The notes beneath the pieces were generated by a model. That model searched no databases, had not been told where the DNA came from, and saw only the letters and a program-made list of their open reading frames with translations. Position numbers and translations under genes: made by a program. Positions 8,543-17,155 of a DNA stretch of 64,000 nt are shown piece by piece (position 1 is the stretch's first letter; every line of letters starts with the position of its first letter). Source of the DNA: Gemmatimonadota bacterium (GTDB taxonomy: Bacteria; Gemmatimonadota; Gemmatimonadetes; Longimicrobiales; Gaopeijiaceae); contig JAWKQO010000003.1 in NCBI GenBank assembly GCA_041390105.1, forward strand, positions 496,001 to 560,000. Reading direction: 5' to 3'.

Positions 8543-9535
8543 ATGGACTTCCGTTCCCAGCTCGACGCCCTGCCCCGCCTTCCCCTGGCAGTGACACCCA
8601 CCCCGCTCCGCAGGCTGCAGGCGCTCGAACGAGCGCTGTCCGCCGGCCTGGGAAGGGCCGTGCCGCGCATCCTGATCAAGCACGACGACATGACCGGCTT
8701 CGGCTTGGGTGGAAACAAGGTCCGCAAGCTCGAGCACGAGCTGGCGCCACCGCGGCTGGAAGGGGTGACGTGTCTCATCACCACGGGAGGGCCGCAATCC
8801 AATCACGCTCGGGTCACGGCCGCGGCCGCCGCCTGGCTGGGACTGGACTGTGCGCTGGTGGTCAATGGCAGCGCCGCTGAACCGCCGCGTGCCAACGCGT
8901 GGCTCATGCGTCACTTCGGTGCCCGCATCCAGACGGTTTCCGACCGGGCCGAACGCGCGCCCGCCATGGAGCGCATCGCCCTCGAGGTGGCTCAGCAGGG
9001 TGGCAGGGCGCTGATCGTCCCGCTGGGAGCGTCCACAGCGGTGGGTGCCTTGGGGTATGCGCGGGCGTTCGTCGAACTGGACGGGCAACTGGAACCCTCG
9101 GGCCGCCCCACGCATGTGTTCGTGTCGTCATCTTCTGGAGGAACGCTCGCGGGACTCCATCTGGGACAGGGGCTGTGCGAGCGGAGCGACATCGTGATCG
9201 TCGCCGTTTCGGCCGATACCCCCGCGCCGGAGCTGCGCGCGACGGCCGAGTCCATGGCCCTCGGGGCGGCGCAGCTCCTGGGGCGTGAAGTCGAACTCCC
9301 GGCAGAGCGACTGGAGGTTCGCGACGACCAGGTGGGCCCCGGGTACGGCCAGCCCACGGAGGCATCGCAGCGCGCAGCGGACCTCTTCGGACGCTTCGGC
9401 GGAGTCGTGGTGGACCAGACCTACACGGCCAAGGCTGCAGCGGGGCTCATCCACGCGATCGAAGCCGGAGCGATCGACGCGGAGGAGCGTGTGCTGTTCT
9501 GGCACACGGGCGGGTGGCCCTCCGCCCTGCCCTGA
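8543..9535 (+). CDS. D-cysteine desulfhydrase / ACC deaminase family PLP enzyme
   Basis: 330 residues of fold-type II PLP enzymes. The PLP lysine is in GGNKVRK (Lys59), the substrate-binding motif in TTGGPQSNHAR, and the phosphate-binding SSSSGGTLAGL follows later. Bacterial members usually break D-cysteine into pyruvate, sulfide and ammonia; true ACC deaminases share the fold, and sequence alone does not settle which. The ATG at 8543 was preferred over a longer GTG frame because the family begins about here. It stands alone between a TonB operon read the other way and a hairpin. Confidence 0.85.
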   Translation: MDFRSQLDALPRLPLAVTPTPLRRLQALERALSAGLGRAVPRILIKHDDMTGFGLGGNKVRKLEHELAPPRLEGVTCLITTGGPQSNHARVTAAAAAWLGLDCALVVNGSAAEPPRANAWLMRHFGARIQTVSDRAERAPAMERIALEVAQQGGRALIVPLGASTAVGALGYARAFVELDGQLEPSGRPTHVFVSSSSGGTLAGLHLGQGLCERSDIVIVAVSADTPAPELRATAESMALGAAQLLGREVELPAERLEVRDDQVGPGYGQPTEASQRAADLFGRFGGVVVDQTYTAKAAAGLIHAIEAGAIDAEERVLFWHTGGWPSALP

Positions 9536-9551
9536 AGTGGGACTGCGCGAA

Positions 9552-9579
9552 CGCCCCCCGGCCGATCGACCGGAGGGCG
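9552..9579. terminator. Convergent-gene hairpin without T-run
   Basis: Ten-base arms with one mismatch (CGCCCCCCGG and CCGGAGGGCG) around an 8-base loop, between the convergent genes at 8543 and 9637. It lacks a T-tract on either strand, so efficiency as a terminator is uncertain. Confidence 0.4.
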
Positions 9580-9636
9580 TCAGGCGAACGAAGTGGTTGC
9601 GCCGAGGATCGCTCCCTCGAGCGCGGGCCGCCGGCC

Positions 9637-10395
9637 CTAACGGATGCGGCGGATCTCGACCTTGGCGACCGGGTCGCTCCAGCCGTGGATGGCGGGGATC
9701 AGATCGGCGATGCCCAGGATGCCCCCGTGCCGATGCACGACGCCGTTCTCGGCCAGCATCGGATCACTCATGCCCGTTCCGGGCACGCTGCTGGGAACGC
9801 CCGACAGCAGCGGGCAGGGCGGCACCATGTTGGCGAAGTCCTCGGTGTTGATCTCGGTGCCGGCATCGAACGAGTTCGAGTAGTAGACCTTCGTGTCGCC
9901 TACCGCGACGGGAAGCCGCACTCCGTTCAAACCGGTGAATCCGTCGTTGGTGCAGATCAACATGGCCGCGAAGGAGATCCGTCCCATCTCGCCGCGCGTC
10001 TGGATCTCGAAGCGACGCACCTTGCCCGGCCGGAGGGGTGGGAAGTCGTTCAAGGGAACCACGACCTCGCCCACGTCCGGATTCCCGGAAAGCGCCATCA
10101 CCAGCGGATCGACGTTGCCGTTCTCCGCCACTTCCTTGATCTCGAAGCTGGCTGGCTCCCCAGTCTCGAAGATGGACACGCTGCGCGTGTGCGTCGCGAA
10201 GACCGGCGGCGTCAGCGCCTGACTGGACGTGAGGTTGGTGATGGTCACCTCGAAGAAGCGATCGGGATCGACCTGAGCGCCCACACTGTTCGCAGCTTCC
10301 AGGGCCGCGCTCCCGTCCAGGGTGACATCGTTCACGCTTTCCTGACAGCCGACCAAGGTGACGGCCGCGACCGCAGCCAACAGCGATCTCCGCAT
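9637..10395 (-). CDS. Spondin-domain lipoprotein
   Basis: 252 residues with a lipobox (VTLVGC, Cys17) and a single spondin_N-type domain (about 45-245): FFEVTITNLTSSQALTPPVF near the start and a GTGM..DPM segment near the end. Such domains are found in bacterial secreted proteins of unknown function. ATG at 10395 has GGAGGA about eight bases upstream. It is the only gene of its transcription unit. The upstream region carries an AT-rich partial palindrome (10518-10529). Confidence 0.75.
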   Translation of the reverse strand: MRRSLLAAVAAVTLVGCQESVNDVTLDGSAALEAANSVGAQVDPDRFFEVTITNLTSSQALTPPVFATHTRSVSIFETGEPASFEIKEVAENGNVDPLVMALSGNPDVGEVVVPLNDFPPLRPGKVRRFEIQTRGEMGRISFAAMLICTNDGFTGLNGVRLPVAVGDTKVYYSNSFDAGTEINTEDFANMVPPCPLLSGVPSSVPGTGMSDPMLAENGVVHRHGGILGIADLIPAIHGWSDPVAKVEIRRIR

Positions 10396-10517
10396 GGGAT
10401 TCCTCCAGTTCTGAAAGACGAGGGTGGTGGAGCCCGGCGCGCGCACGTGCCGGCCGACTCCTCGAGTGCAGGCTGGGGGCCGATGGGACGCCCGGCGGAG
10501 GGGGCACCCTAAATCGT

Positions 10518-10529
10518 TACTATGTAGTA
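10518..10529. promoter_or_regulatory. TACTA-TG-TAGTA element upstream of the spondin gene
   Basis: TACTATGTAGTA with 5-bp inverted arms, in an AT-rich patch about 120 bp upstream of the minus-strand lipoprotein start. The half-sites resemble BlaI/PadR-type operators (TACTA...TAGTA). No such regulator gene is in the window. Confidence 0.3.
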
Positions 10530-10632
10530 TGTTATGGTCTACGACCCCAGGCACGGGCAGGCTCGGACCGTGTTCCACGGAACGGCGAGCGGCGGATGGA
10601 ACGCGCCCGAGCACACGCCCAAGAACGAGAAC

Positions 10633-10660
10633 GGGCCCGGCGACCGAAGTCACCGGACCC
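10633..10660 (-). terminator. Tetraloop hairpin downstream of the methyltransferase gene
   Basis: Twelve-base arms (GGGCCCGGCGAC and GTCACCGGACCC) with two mismatches around a CGAA loop. On the minus strand it is followed by GTTCTCGTTCTTG, a weak T-rich stretch, so it may end the crcB-methyltransferase transcript. Confidence 0.4.
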
Positions 10661-10830
10661 AGGAGTCCCCCGCGGATCTCACCGCCGCACGTCTTCCCGA
10701 CCCGTCGCGGGAACTCCGTGTGCTCGGGACTGTGCCGTCGAGTGCACGACCGTCACACGGGATGGTCAGGTCTGTACGGGGTGAGACGCGGGTGGGTTTC
10801 GGAGGGTTGCACGTACCCCAGCCCAGCCCT

Positions 10831-11679
10831 TCAGGGCGCGTGCGCGACGGCGAGCAGGTGGGGGCTCACGCCGAGCAGAGCCGGCTCCGACTCGAGTCGA
10901 GCCAGGAGGGCGAACAGGAGACTCCTCCGCCTCGGATCCTCGAGTCGTGTCTCGATGTCAGCGAGCGCCGCGGCTGGACCCTCCACACCGATGAGCCCGT
11001 CGCAGATCAGGCCCGCAGCCTCGACCTCTGCCCGCAGCTCGTCCGGCCGATGGAGGGCCGCAGTGGTGAAGTAGTCGGGATGCTCACCAGGATTGTGGTG
11101 TCGCCCCGTGCGCAGGTCCGCGTCGAGGATCGACTCGAATACCGGATCGAGGTAGAGCTCGCGCACCAGCGCGTCCATGGCGGAAGCGAAGCGCGAAATG
11201 GCTGCCGCCACCAGCCGTCCGCCCGGACGCAGTACGCGCCGAGCCTCGGACAGCGCACGCAGCCGGTCGTCGGGCTCCGGCAGATGGTAGAGGGGGCCCA
11301 GCAGCAACACGGCATCGGCGCTCTGGTCCGCGAACGGAAGCGCCCGTGCGTCTCCCACCTGAGCGCTGTCGAGGGCAACTCCCGCAGCAGTGCGTCGTCC
11401 GTGGGCTACTCGAACCAGACGAGACACCGCATCCATCAGGTGCACCTGGTAGCCTCGCTCGCGGAGCCAGAACGCGTAGGCTCCGGCGGCACCGCCGATG
11501 TCGAGGATGCGGGCTGGGGCGGGAGGCAGCACCCGGCCGAGCACCTCGCGGGTACGCTCTCCCTCCAGGCGAAAAGGACCCGCAAGGCGATCCTCCTCGG
11601 CGTACGTCTCGTAGAAACGGACGACGTCCGGCCTGGGCGTGCTCCCGCCCCCCTGAGCGTTCCCCTGGCCGCCCGGCAT
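10831..11679 (-). CDS. Class I SAM-dependent methyltransferase
   Basis: 282 residues with the Rossmann-type methyltransferase motifs: motif I ILDIGGAAGAYAFWL (about 58-72), an acidic residue after strand 2 (VHLMDAV), GDARALPFADQSADAVLLLGPLYHL as motifs II/III, and LRPGGRLVAA. The C-terminal third is helical and may bind the acceptor, which is unknown. The ATG shares one base with the stop of the upstream crcB-like gene (TGATG), so the two are translationally coupled. Confidence 0.85.
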   Translation of the reverse strand: MPGGQGNAQGGGSTPRPDVVRFYETYAEEDRLAGPFRLEGERTREVLGRVLPPAPARILDIGGAAGAYAFWLRERGYQVHLMDAVSRLVRVAHGRRTAAGVALDSAQVGDARALPFADQSADAVLLLGPLYHLPEPDDRLRALSEARRVLRPGGRLVAAAISRFASAMDALVRELYLDPVFESILDADLRTGRHHNPGEHPDYFTTAALHRPDELRAEVEAAGLICDGLIGVEGPAAALADIETRLEDPRRRSLLFALLARLESEPALLGVSPHLLAVAHAP

Positions 11680-12068
11680 CAGCCCTCCATCAACTGATAC
11701 CCGGCCCAGGCGGCTGCCAGACCGACCACGACCTGGAGCGCTACGTTGAGGGCTGCGCGGCCGGGATGTCCGGCCTGTGCGAGCCCCACCGATTCGGCGG
11801 CGAACGCCGAGAAGGTGGTGAACCCACCGAGAAGTCCCACCAGGACGAACAGGCGCAGGGACGGGTCCGGCGAGCCTTGCAGCTCGACCATCCGACCCAT
11901 CACGCCGATGCCGAAGCAGCCCACGATGTTCACGACCAGGGTGCCGAGCGGAAAGACCTGGATGGGCACCAGCCGGTAGGCCAGCACTCCGACCAGATAG
12001 CGGCCCACCGACCCCAGGAACCCTCCAGTTCCCACCAGCAGGAGCTGCGAAAGCGAAAAGCCGGTCAT
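11679..12068 (-). CDS. crcB: CrcB/FluC-family fluoride channel
   Basis: A 129-residue membrane protein with four predicted helices and the family signatures GGFLGSVGRYLVG, PLGTLVVNIVGCFGIG and GLLGGFTTFSAFAAE. FluC proteins are dual-topology dimers that let fluoride leave the cell. In-frame upstream ATGs at 12077 and 12089 are alternatives; 12068 gives the usual family length, but none has a convincing ribosome binding site. I looked for the fluoride riboswitch consensus upstream and did not find a clear match. Coupled to a methyltransferase gene downstream. Confidence 0.9.
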   Translation of the reverse strand: MTGFSLSQLLLVGTGGFLGSVGRYLVGVLAYRLVPIQVFPLGTLVVNIVGCFGIGVMGRMVELQGSPDPSLRLFVLVGLLGGFTTFSAFAAESVGLAQAGHPGRAALNVALQVVVGLAAAWAGYQLMEG

Positions 12069-12204
12069 CGCCTCCATCCGATCCGTCATCTGCCGGAGAT
12101 GGCCCCCGGCCGCGGTCCGTCCCCGTGCTCCGTCATGTGCCGGATGGGCGATCGCAGCTCCGGGCGCGAGCGTTCCAGCACACCGAAGTGCGGAGGATAA
12201 CCCG

Positions 12205-12732
12205 ATGATTCCCGATCCGCTCCATCCCGCCATCGTCCACTTCCCCGTGGTCCTGGCCGTGGCGCTGCCGCTCGTCGTCCTGTACGTGCTGGTCCGCCAC
12301 CGCACCACGCCACCCACCCGCTCCACCTGGGCCGGGGTGGTGCTCCTTTCACTGGCGCTGGCCGGATCGTCCTGGCTGGCCCTCGAGACAGGAGAGGCCC
12401 AGGAGGAGACCGTGGAGGACGTGGTGCCGCGCACCGCGCTGCACGCCCACGAGGAGGCGGCCGAAGCGCTGCTGGGTGTCACGGTGATCACCGTGTTGGT
12501 GGCACTCACCGGCCTGGCCGGGGGCCGCGCCGGATCGGCGGCACGCATTGCCACCGGGGTGGCTGCGCTCGCCGTGGTCGTGGCGGGCTACCGGGTCGGG
12601 CATAGCGGCGGGGAGCTGGTCTATCGCCACGGCGCCGCGCAGGCCTACGTGCAGGGCGCGTCCAGCCAGGCGCGAATCGACCTCACGGGCCGAGCAGACC
12701 GGGACGATGACGACGACGAGCGTCATCGCTGA
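12205..12732 (+). CDS. DUF2231-like membrane protein
   Basis: 175 residues with four hydrophobic helices. The N terminus DPLHPAIVHFPVVLAVALPL is the DUF2231 hallmark (LHP..VHFP). The soluble C terminus is acidic and Arg/His-rich (RADRDDDDDERHR). Function of the family is not established; related proteins are often near redox or heme membrane proteins. GGAGGA about eight bases before the ATG supports the start. Divergent from the fluoride-channel gene across about 115 bp. Confidence 0.75.
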   Translation: MIPDPLHPAIVHFPVVLAVALPLVVLYVLVRHRTTPPTRSTWAGVVLLSLALAGSSWLALETGEAQEETVEDVVPRTALHAHEEAAEALLGVTVITVLVALTGLAGGRAGSAARIATGVAALAVVVAGYRVGHSGGELVYRHGAAQAYVQGASSQARIDLTGRADRDDDDDERHR

Positions 12733-12791
12733 ACGCCACGCCCGTCGGCGCTGGCCGCCCCCTCCGGGCGCCGCGCCGGCGGGCGGACCCG

Positions 12792-13637
12792 TCAGGCGAA
12801 CGGCCCTCGGGTCGTGACCTGCAACACCGAGCCGGCGGGCTCCCGCACCTGCACGGATTCACCGTCGCGAGCGAATGGCCATCCCAACGCATCCAGGCGC
12901 TGGGCCAGTCGCTCCAACTCGTCCGCCGCACCGACCTGCATGGTCCAGGCCCTCAGGCCCGGAGCACCGGCATGGGGTTGCGGCAGTCCGAGGGAGGACC
13001 AGGTGTTGATGCCGAGATGGTGGTGGTATCCCCCGGCGGCCAGGAAGCTGGCTTCGCTCCGCCAGCGTTGCATGCGTTCGAGCCCTACCCCCTCCACGTA
13101 GAACTCCTCCGCGGCCAGCAAGTCGGACACGCGCAGGTGCATGTGGCCGATCCCCACCGTCGGCGGGGGCGGGGCGTCCGCGTCGCCCTCCCGCAGCAGG
13201 GCCTGCACATCGAGCGGATCGGTGACCATCTGCAGCGCGCCACCCTGAAACGGCCATTCGGCGCGTGAGCGGTCACGATAGAGCTCGATGCCGTTGCCTT
13301 CCGGGTCTGCCAGGTAGAGCGCTTCGCTGACACCATGGTCGGCCGCGCCCTGGAGCGGATAGCGCGCCGCCGCCAAGCGAGCCAACGCGTCCGCCAGACG
13401 GGCTCGCTCCGGGTAGAGCAGGGCCACATGGAACAGCCCTGTCGCGGGGCGCACGGTCACCGAAGGATCTGCTGGCTCGAGCGCGAGGAAGGGCACGCCG
13501 CCCCCGAGCAGCACCCGTTCAGAGGTCTCCTCGTGTACCGTCAGCCCCAGCACGTCGCGGTAGAACCTCGTGAGCTCGGCCGGCGAGCGAACGCCGAGCG
13601 TCAACGTGGCCGGGTGCGCATCCGCTGCGATCGCCAT
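12792..13637 (-). CDS. VOC-family protein with two glyoxalase/dioxygenase modules
   Basis: 281 residues with two halves of the vicinal oxygen chelate fold: module one about 12-125 (ATLTLGVRSPAELTRFYRDV, ending ADPEGNGIELYRDR) and module two about 155-278 (IGHMHLRVSDLLAAEEFYV, then HHHLGINTW). This architecture matches catechol-2,3-dioxygenase-like (CatE/YfiE type) proteins. Metal ligands would be the His of GHMHL, the His of HHHLG and a C-terminal Glu, but the last is not obvious. The ATG at 13637 has GAGGTGG five bases upstream, better than the GTG at 13646. Downstream of, and probably co-transcribed with, the ilvA-like gene. Confidence 0.8.
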   Translation of the reverse strand: MAIAADAHPATLTLGVRSPAELTRFYRDVLGLTVHEETSERVLLGGGVPFLALEPADPSVTVRPATGLFHVALLYPERARLADALARLAAARYPLQGAADHGVSEALYLADPEGNGIELYRDRSRAEWPFQGGALQMVTDPLDVQALLREGDADAPPPPTVGIGHMHLRVSDLLAAEEFYVEGVGLERMQRWRSEASFLAAGGYHHHLGINTWSSLGLPQPHAGAPGLRAWTMQVGAADELERLAQRLDALGWPFARDGESVQVREPAGSVLQVTTRGPFA

Positions 13638-13656
13638 CGGGGCCACCTCTGGAAGG

Positions 13657-14901
13657 CTAGAGATACTCTTCGACGACGAGGCCCGCCGCTTCCAGACCGG
13701 TGACGATCTCCTCGACGTGGTCGCGCCCCCGGGTTTCCAGGTGCATCACGATCTCGACATCTCCCACGGAGATGTCGGCGAAGCCACGCCGGTGACCGAT
13801 CTCCAGCACGTTGGCCCCCAGGTGGGCCACCCGATCGGTCAGGCGCGCCAACGATCCCGGACGGTCCCTCACCTTCACCATCAGACGCGCCAGGCGCCCG
13901 TCGCCCACCAGCCCACGCTCGATGATCCGGGAGAGAGTGCTGACGTCGATGTTGCCGCCGCAGAGGACAGGCACCACCACATCGTCCGCCGAGACCGGAA
14001 TGCGCCCCGCCAGCAACGCCGCCAGCGGAACGGCGCCCGCCCCTTCGACCAGCGTCTTCTCGCGCTCGAGCAGCAGCATGATGGCGCTGGCGATCTCCTC
14101 CTCACCGACCGTGACGATGTCGTCGACCAGCTGCTCGATGATGGGAAAGGTCAGGTCACCCACGCGTTTGACGGCGATCCCGTCCGCCAGCGTGTCCGAA
14201 GTCTCGATATCGACGATCTCTCCGCGTTCCCGCGAGCGCAGCGCCGTCGGAGCCGCATCCGCCTCCACCCCGATCACCCGCACCTCCGGCTTGAGCGCCT
14301 TGATGGCGATGGCGGTGCCGGAGATCACTCCGCCGCCGCCGATGGGTACGACCACCGTGGTGACGTGCGGGACCTGCTCGGCGATCTCCAGCCCGATGGT
14401 GCCTTGTCCCGCGATCACGTGTGGATCGTCGAAGGCGTGGACCATCACCAGACCCTCGGTGTCGTGCAGACGCTTGGCTTCGGCGATGGCATCGGAGAAC
14501 CTGGCCCCCTTGAGGACCACACGGGCGCCGTAGTTGCGTGTGCGCGTGACCTTGATGAACGGAGCCGTCTCCGGCATCACCACGGTCGAGGGAATTCCGA
14601 GCCGGGTGGCGTGCAAGGCCACGGCTTGCGCGTGGTTGCCGGCGCTGGCAGCCACCACGCCCCGCCTGCGCTCCTCGTCCGTCAGCAGGCTGAGGCGGTT
14701 GAGGGCGCCACGCTCCTTGAAGGCGCCCATCCGGTGCATGTTCTCGAACTTGAACCAGACTTCGCAGGGCAGATCGTCGACGAACGCCAGCGAGCGAGCA
14801 CACGGCGTCAGCACGATGTTCCCTTCGAGGCGAAGGCGCGCCTCACGGATGTCGCTCAACGTGGGCATCGTTCGGCCCGGACCCACCGAGGGCTGGGACA
14901 T
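13657..14901 (-). CDS. ilvA: Threonine ammonia-lyase with C-terminal ACT domain
   Basis: 414 residues: fold-type II PLP domain with the PLP lysine in GAFKERGA (Lys62), SAGNHAQAVA, and the glycine loop PIGGGGVISG, followed by an ACT regulatory domain (about 335-414, MVKVRDRPGSLARLTDRVA). It deaminates threonine to 2-oxobutanoate for isoleucine synthesis or catabolism; the ACT-containing short form is often annotated ilvA or tdcB. Start 14901 is taken from position after the upstream stop; an ATG at 14868 gives the more usual 403-residue length. Substrate may also include serine. Confidence 0.88.
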   Translation of the reverse strand: MSQPSVGPGRTMPTLSDIREARLRLEGNIVLTPCARSLAFVDDLPCEVWFKFENMHRMGAFKERGALNRLSLLTDEERRRGVVAASAGNHAQAVALHATRLGIPSTVVMPETAPFIKVTRTRNYGARVVLKGARFSDAIAEAKRLHDTEGLVMVHAFDDPHVIAGQGTIGLEIAEQVPHVTTVVVPIGGGGVISGTAIAIKALKPEVRVIGVEADAAPTALRSRERGEIVDIETSDTLADGIAVKRVGDLTFPIIEQLVDDIVTVGEEEIASAIMLLLEREKTLVEGAGAVPLAALLAGRIPVSADDVVVPVLCGGNIDVSTLSRIIERGLVGDGRLARLMVKVRDRPGSLARLTDRVAHLGANVLEIGHRRGFADISVGDVEIVMHLETRGRDHVEEIVTGLEAAGLVVEEYL

Positions 14902-14912
14902 GGATCGGCTCG

Positions 14913-15320
14913 TCAGCGAATCCGGTATCGACCCACCCGCAGGGGCGGATCCACGCGCCACATGAAGTGGAGGCGGTTTTCCCCGTCGACGAGCACGTTC
15001 TTCTTCTCGTCCCGCGTCTTGGGGTAGTCGTTCCCCTGCTCGCTCTCGACCACGAGCACGTGCCCGGCGGGAAGCTCCGCGTCGAGAGCCTCCAGCTTCT
15101 GTCGCAACTCGCTCAGCACCGACTGTTCGGCTTCGTCCTGGACGTCACCCTCGGCGTGCGCGTCCAGCTCGATCAGCTCGTCGCGCACGTAGCGATCCTC
15201 GAACTCGTCCGCAGCGATCGACGTGGCGTTGTTGCGCCGAAACCCGATCTCGGTCATGGCGCGAGCGTCGAAGTTGATGTCTACGCTGTGCAGGTTGGCA
15301 CCGTATCTACGAAGGATCAT
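14913..15320 (-). CDS. Hypothetical protein (135 aa)
   Basis: A soluble, acidic 135-residue protein starting MILRRYGANL with no signal peptide. The middle is strongly acidic and helical (RDELIELDAHAEGD and so on) and the end is a beta-rich, basic segment (HFMWRVDPPLRVGRYRIR). No family recognised. It sits in a minus-strand run between the DEAD-box helicase and the threonine ammonia-lyase gene and ends 11 bases before the latter's start, so it is probably in the same transcript. Confidence 0.6.
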   Translation of the reverse strand: MILRRYGANLHSVDINFDARAMTEIGFRRNNATSIAADEFEDRYVRDELIELDAHAEGDVQDEAEQSVLSELRQKLEALDAELPAGHVLVVESEQGNDYPKTRDEKKNVLVDGENRLHFMWRVDPPLRVGRYRIR

Positions 15321-15356
15321 CCGTCCCTGTTGGTTGGAGCGACTCCGTGGAGTCGG

Positions 15357-16598
15357 TTAGTCCTCGAAGCTCAGCAAGCGTGTAAGCTCCTCCGGCGACA
15401 GCTCCTGGGTCGTCTTGGAGCCACTGCGCCCGCCGCGGGTGCGTCGCGGGCCGCTGGCCGGCCCTCCGACCCCTTCGCCGCCGTAGTCGAACTCGGGAAG
15501 ACTCACACGCTCGATGGGTCGACCCAAGCGATACTCGATCGACTTGAGATGACCGAGATCCGTGGCGGTCACGAAGGTGACGGCCGTCCCTACGGCGCCC
15601 GCGCGACCCGTACGCCCGATCCGGTGCACGTAGTCCTCCGGATCCAGCGGAATGTCGTAGTTCACCACGTGCGAGATCCCCTCGACGTCGAGGCCCCGCT
15701 GGGCGATGTCGGTGGCGACCAGAACACGCACGTCTCCCTGCGTGAAGCGATCGAGGGCGCGAGTGCGCATCTTCATGCGCAGGTCGGAGTGCATCACGTC
15801 CGTCTTCACGCCTTCACGCTCCAGATAGACCTTGAGCGCGTCCGCTCCCGACTTCGTGCGCGTGAAGACCAGCACCTGCTCCCAGCCCGGCTCGGCCAGG
15901 AGCTTGAGGAGCAGCTCCGGCTTCTTGGCCGGCTTCACCAGGTAGCAGAGCTCCTCGATCCCTTCCGCCGTGGACCCCGCAGGCGTCACCTCGATCCAGA
16001 TCGGGTCTTTCATGATGCGGAGCGCCAGCGCATGCACGCCGTTCGGCATGGTGGCGGAGAAGAGCAGGGTCTGCCGCTTCCCCTTGAGGCGCTTCAGCAC
16101 CTCGTCGATCTGCGGACGGAAACCCATGTCCAGCATGCGGTCCGCCTCGTCCAGGATCAGGACCCGCACATGCTGGAGGTCGACGTTCTTGCGCTCCAGG
16201 TGGTCGATGAGACGGCCCGGCGTGGCCGAGATCACCTCGACTCCGTTGTTCAGCGCACTCAACTGGGGCCCGAAGGGTACGCCGCCCACGATGGTGGCGA
16301 CCTTGATCTTGGAGCCCTTCGCGAACGATTCGGTGTCCTCGGCCACCTGCTGGGCCAGCTCGCGCGTCGGACACAGCACCAGCGCCTGGACCACCCCGGT
16401 GGGCTCCAGCCGCTCCAGCGTGGGCAGCATGAAGGCCCCGGTCTTCCCGGTGCCCGTCTGGGCAATGCCTACGATGTCCGTCCCTTCCAGGGCGGACGGG
16501 ATCGCCTTCACCTGGATGGGCGAAGGTGTGCTCCATCCCAGCGCCTCGACGGCCGCCAGGCTGGACTCGGAGAGTCCCAGGCTCTTGAAGTCTGACAT
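15357..16598 (-). CDS. DEAD-box RNA helicase
   Basis: 413 residues with the complete motif set: Q motif (STPSPIQ), motif I AQTGTGKT (46-53), PTRELA, TPGRLIDHL, DEAD in LDEADRMLDMGF, SAT, and C-terminal ATDIAQRGLDVEGI plus YVHRIGRTGRAG. The tail after about residue 370 is short and Arg/Gly-rich (GPRRTRGGRSGSK). It unwinds RNA duplexes using ATP; RhlE-like members act in ribosome assembly and RNA decay. Compare the motif-less relative at 20361-21959 in the same window. Confidence 0.93.
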   Translation of the reverse strand: MSDFKSLGLSESSLAAVEALGWSTPSPIQVKAIPSALEGTDIVGIAQTGTGKTGAFMLPTLERLEPTGVVQALVLCPTRELAQQVAEDTESFAKGSKIKVATIVGGVPFGPQLSALNNGVEVISATPGRLIDHLERKNVDLQHVRVLILDEADRMLDMGFRPQIDEVLKRLKGKRQTLLFSATMPNGVHALALRIMKDPIWIEVTPAGSTAEGIEELCYLVKPAKKPELLLKLLAEPGWEQVLVFTRTKSGADALKVYLEREGVKTDVMHSDLRMKMRTRALDRFTQGDVRVLVATDIAQRGLDVEGISHVVNYDIPLDPEDYVHRIGRTGRAGAVGTAVTFVTATDLGHLKSIEYRLGRPIERVSLPEFDYGGEGVGGPASGPRRTRGGRSGSKTTQELSPEELTRLLSFED

Positions 16599-16678
16599 GT
16601 GGGTAATGTATAGGCGACGGCGCCCACGCGTAGGGTGTCTCCGTTTCGACGATCGCGGCCGCCCAGGGGAACACACCC

Positions 16679-17155
16679 GTGCAACGGACCTCCGTCCTTT
16701 TCGTCTGCCTCGGCAACATCTGTCGCTCACCACTCGCCGAGGGCGTGTTCCGACACCTCGTGGAGGAACGTGCGTGGAGCGAGCGCTTCGAGATCGACTC
16801 GGCTGGCACCGGAGGGTGGCACGTCGGCGAGCCCCCCGATCCGCGCTCCCAGGCCGTGGCCCGTTCACACGGAATCGTGCTGGACAGCCGAGCCCGCCGC
16901 CTGGAACCCGAGGATCTCGACCGCTTCGAGTGGGTGCTGGCCATGGACCGCGAGAACCTCGCGGCCCTTCGTCGGGCGGCAGAGCGCATCGGCGGGGGGC
17001 AGGCGCGCCTGCACCTGCTGCGCGAGTTCGATCCCGAGGCCGGCTCCGATCTGGAGGTGCCGGACCCCTACTACGGAGGGAATGACGGCTTCGAGCAGGT
17101 GTACGCCATGATCCGCCGCGCCTGTGAAGAGCTGCTGGTTGAGATCTCCGAGTGA
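16679..17155 (+). CDS. Low-molecular-weight phosphatase, probable deglycation phosphatase
   Basis: 158 residues with the LMW-PTP active site loop CLGNICRSP (Cys10, Arg16) and the general-acid Asp in PDPYYGGND near residue 127. GTG start with AGGGGA eight bases upstream. The stop overlaps the GTG of a fructosamine-kinase-family gene. In Thermus and some other bacteria an LMW-PTP encoded next to such a kinase removes phosphate from ribulosamine or erythrulosamine phosphates on proteins, so that role is more likely here than tyrosine dephosphorylation. That is an inference from gene context. Confidence 0.88.
   Translation: MQRTSVLFVCLGNICRSPLAEGVFRHLVEERAWSERFEIDSAGTGGWHVGEPPDPRSQAVARSHGIVLDSRARRLEPEDLDRFEWVLAMDRENLAALRRAAERIGGGQARLHLLREFDPEAGSDLEVPDPYYGGNDGFEQVYAMIRRACEELLVEISE

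Larger units (their letters stand above)
10396..10830. other. 435-bp intergenic region without a convincing gene
   Basis: Both flanking genes read on the minus strand. No ORF here has a ribosome binding site and gene-like composition; the long plus-strand frame running through it continues as antisense of the methyltransferase gene. The region contains an AT-rich partial palindrome and a tetraloop hairpin, listed separately. Confidence 0.6.

Noticed and set aside
12090..12204. Fluoride riboswitch upstream of crcB
   Set aside because: Some GGC/GATGG-like pieces occur but no arrangement matched the riboswitch consensus.
15341..15354. GACTCC-GT-GGAGTC palindrome as terminator
   Set aside because: Loop of two bases, no T-run, and it lies inside a run of genes probably transcribed together.
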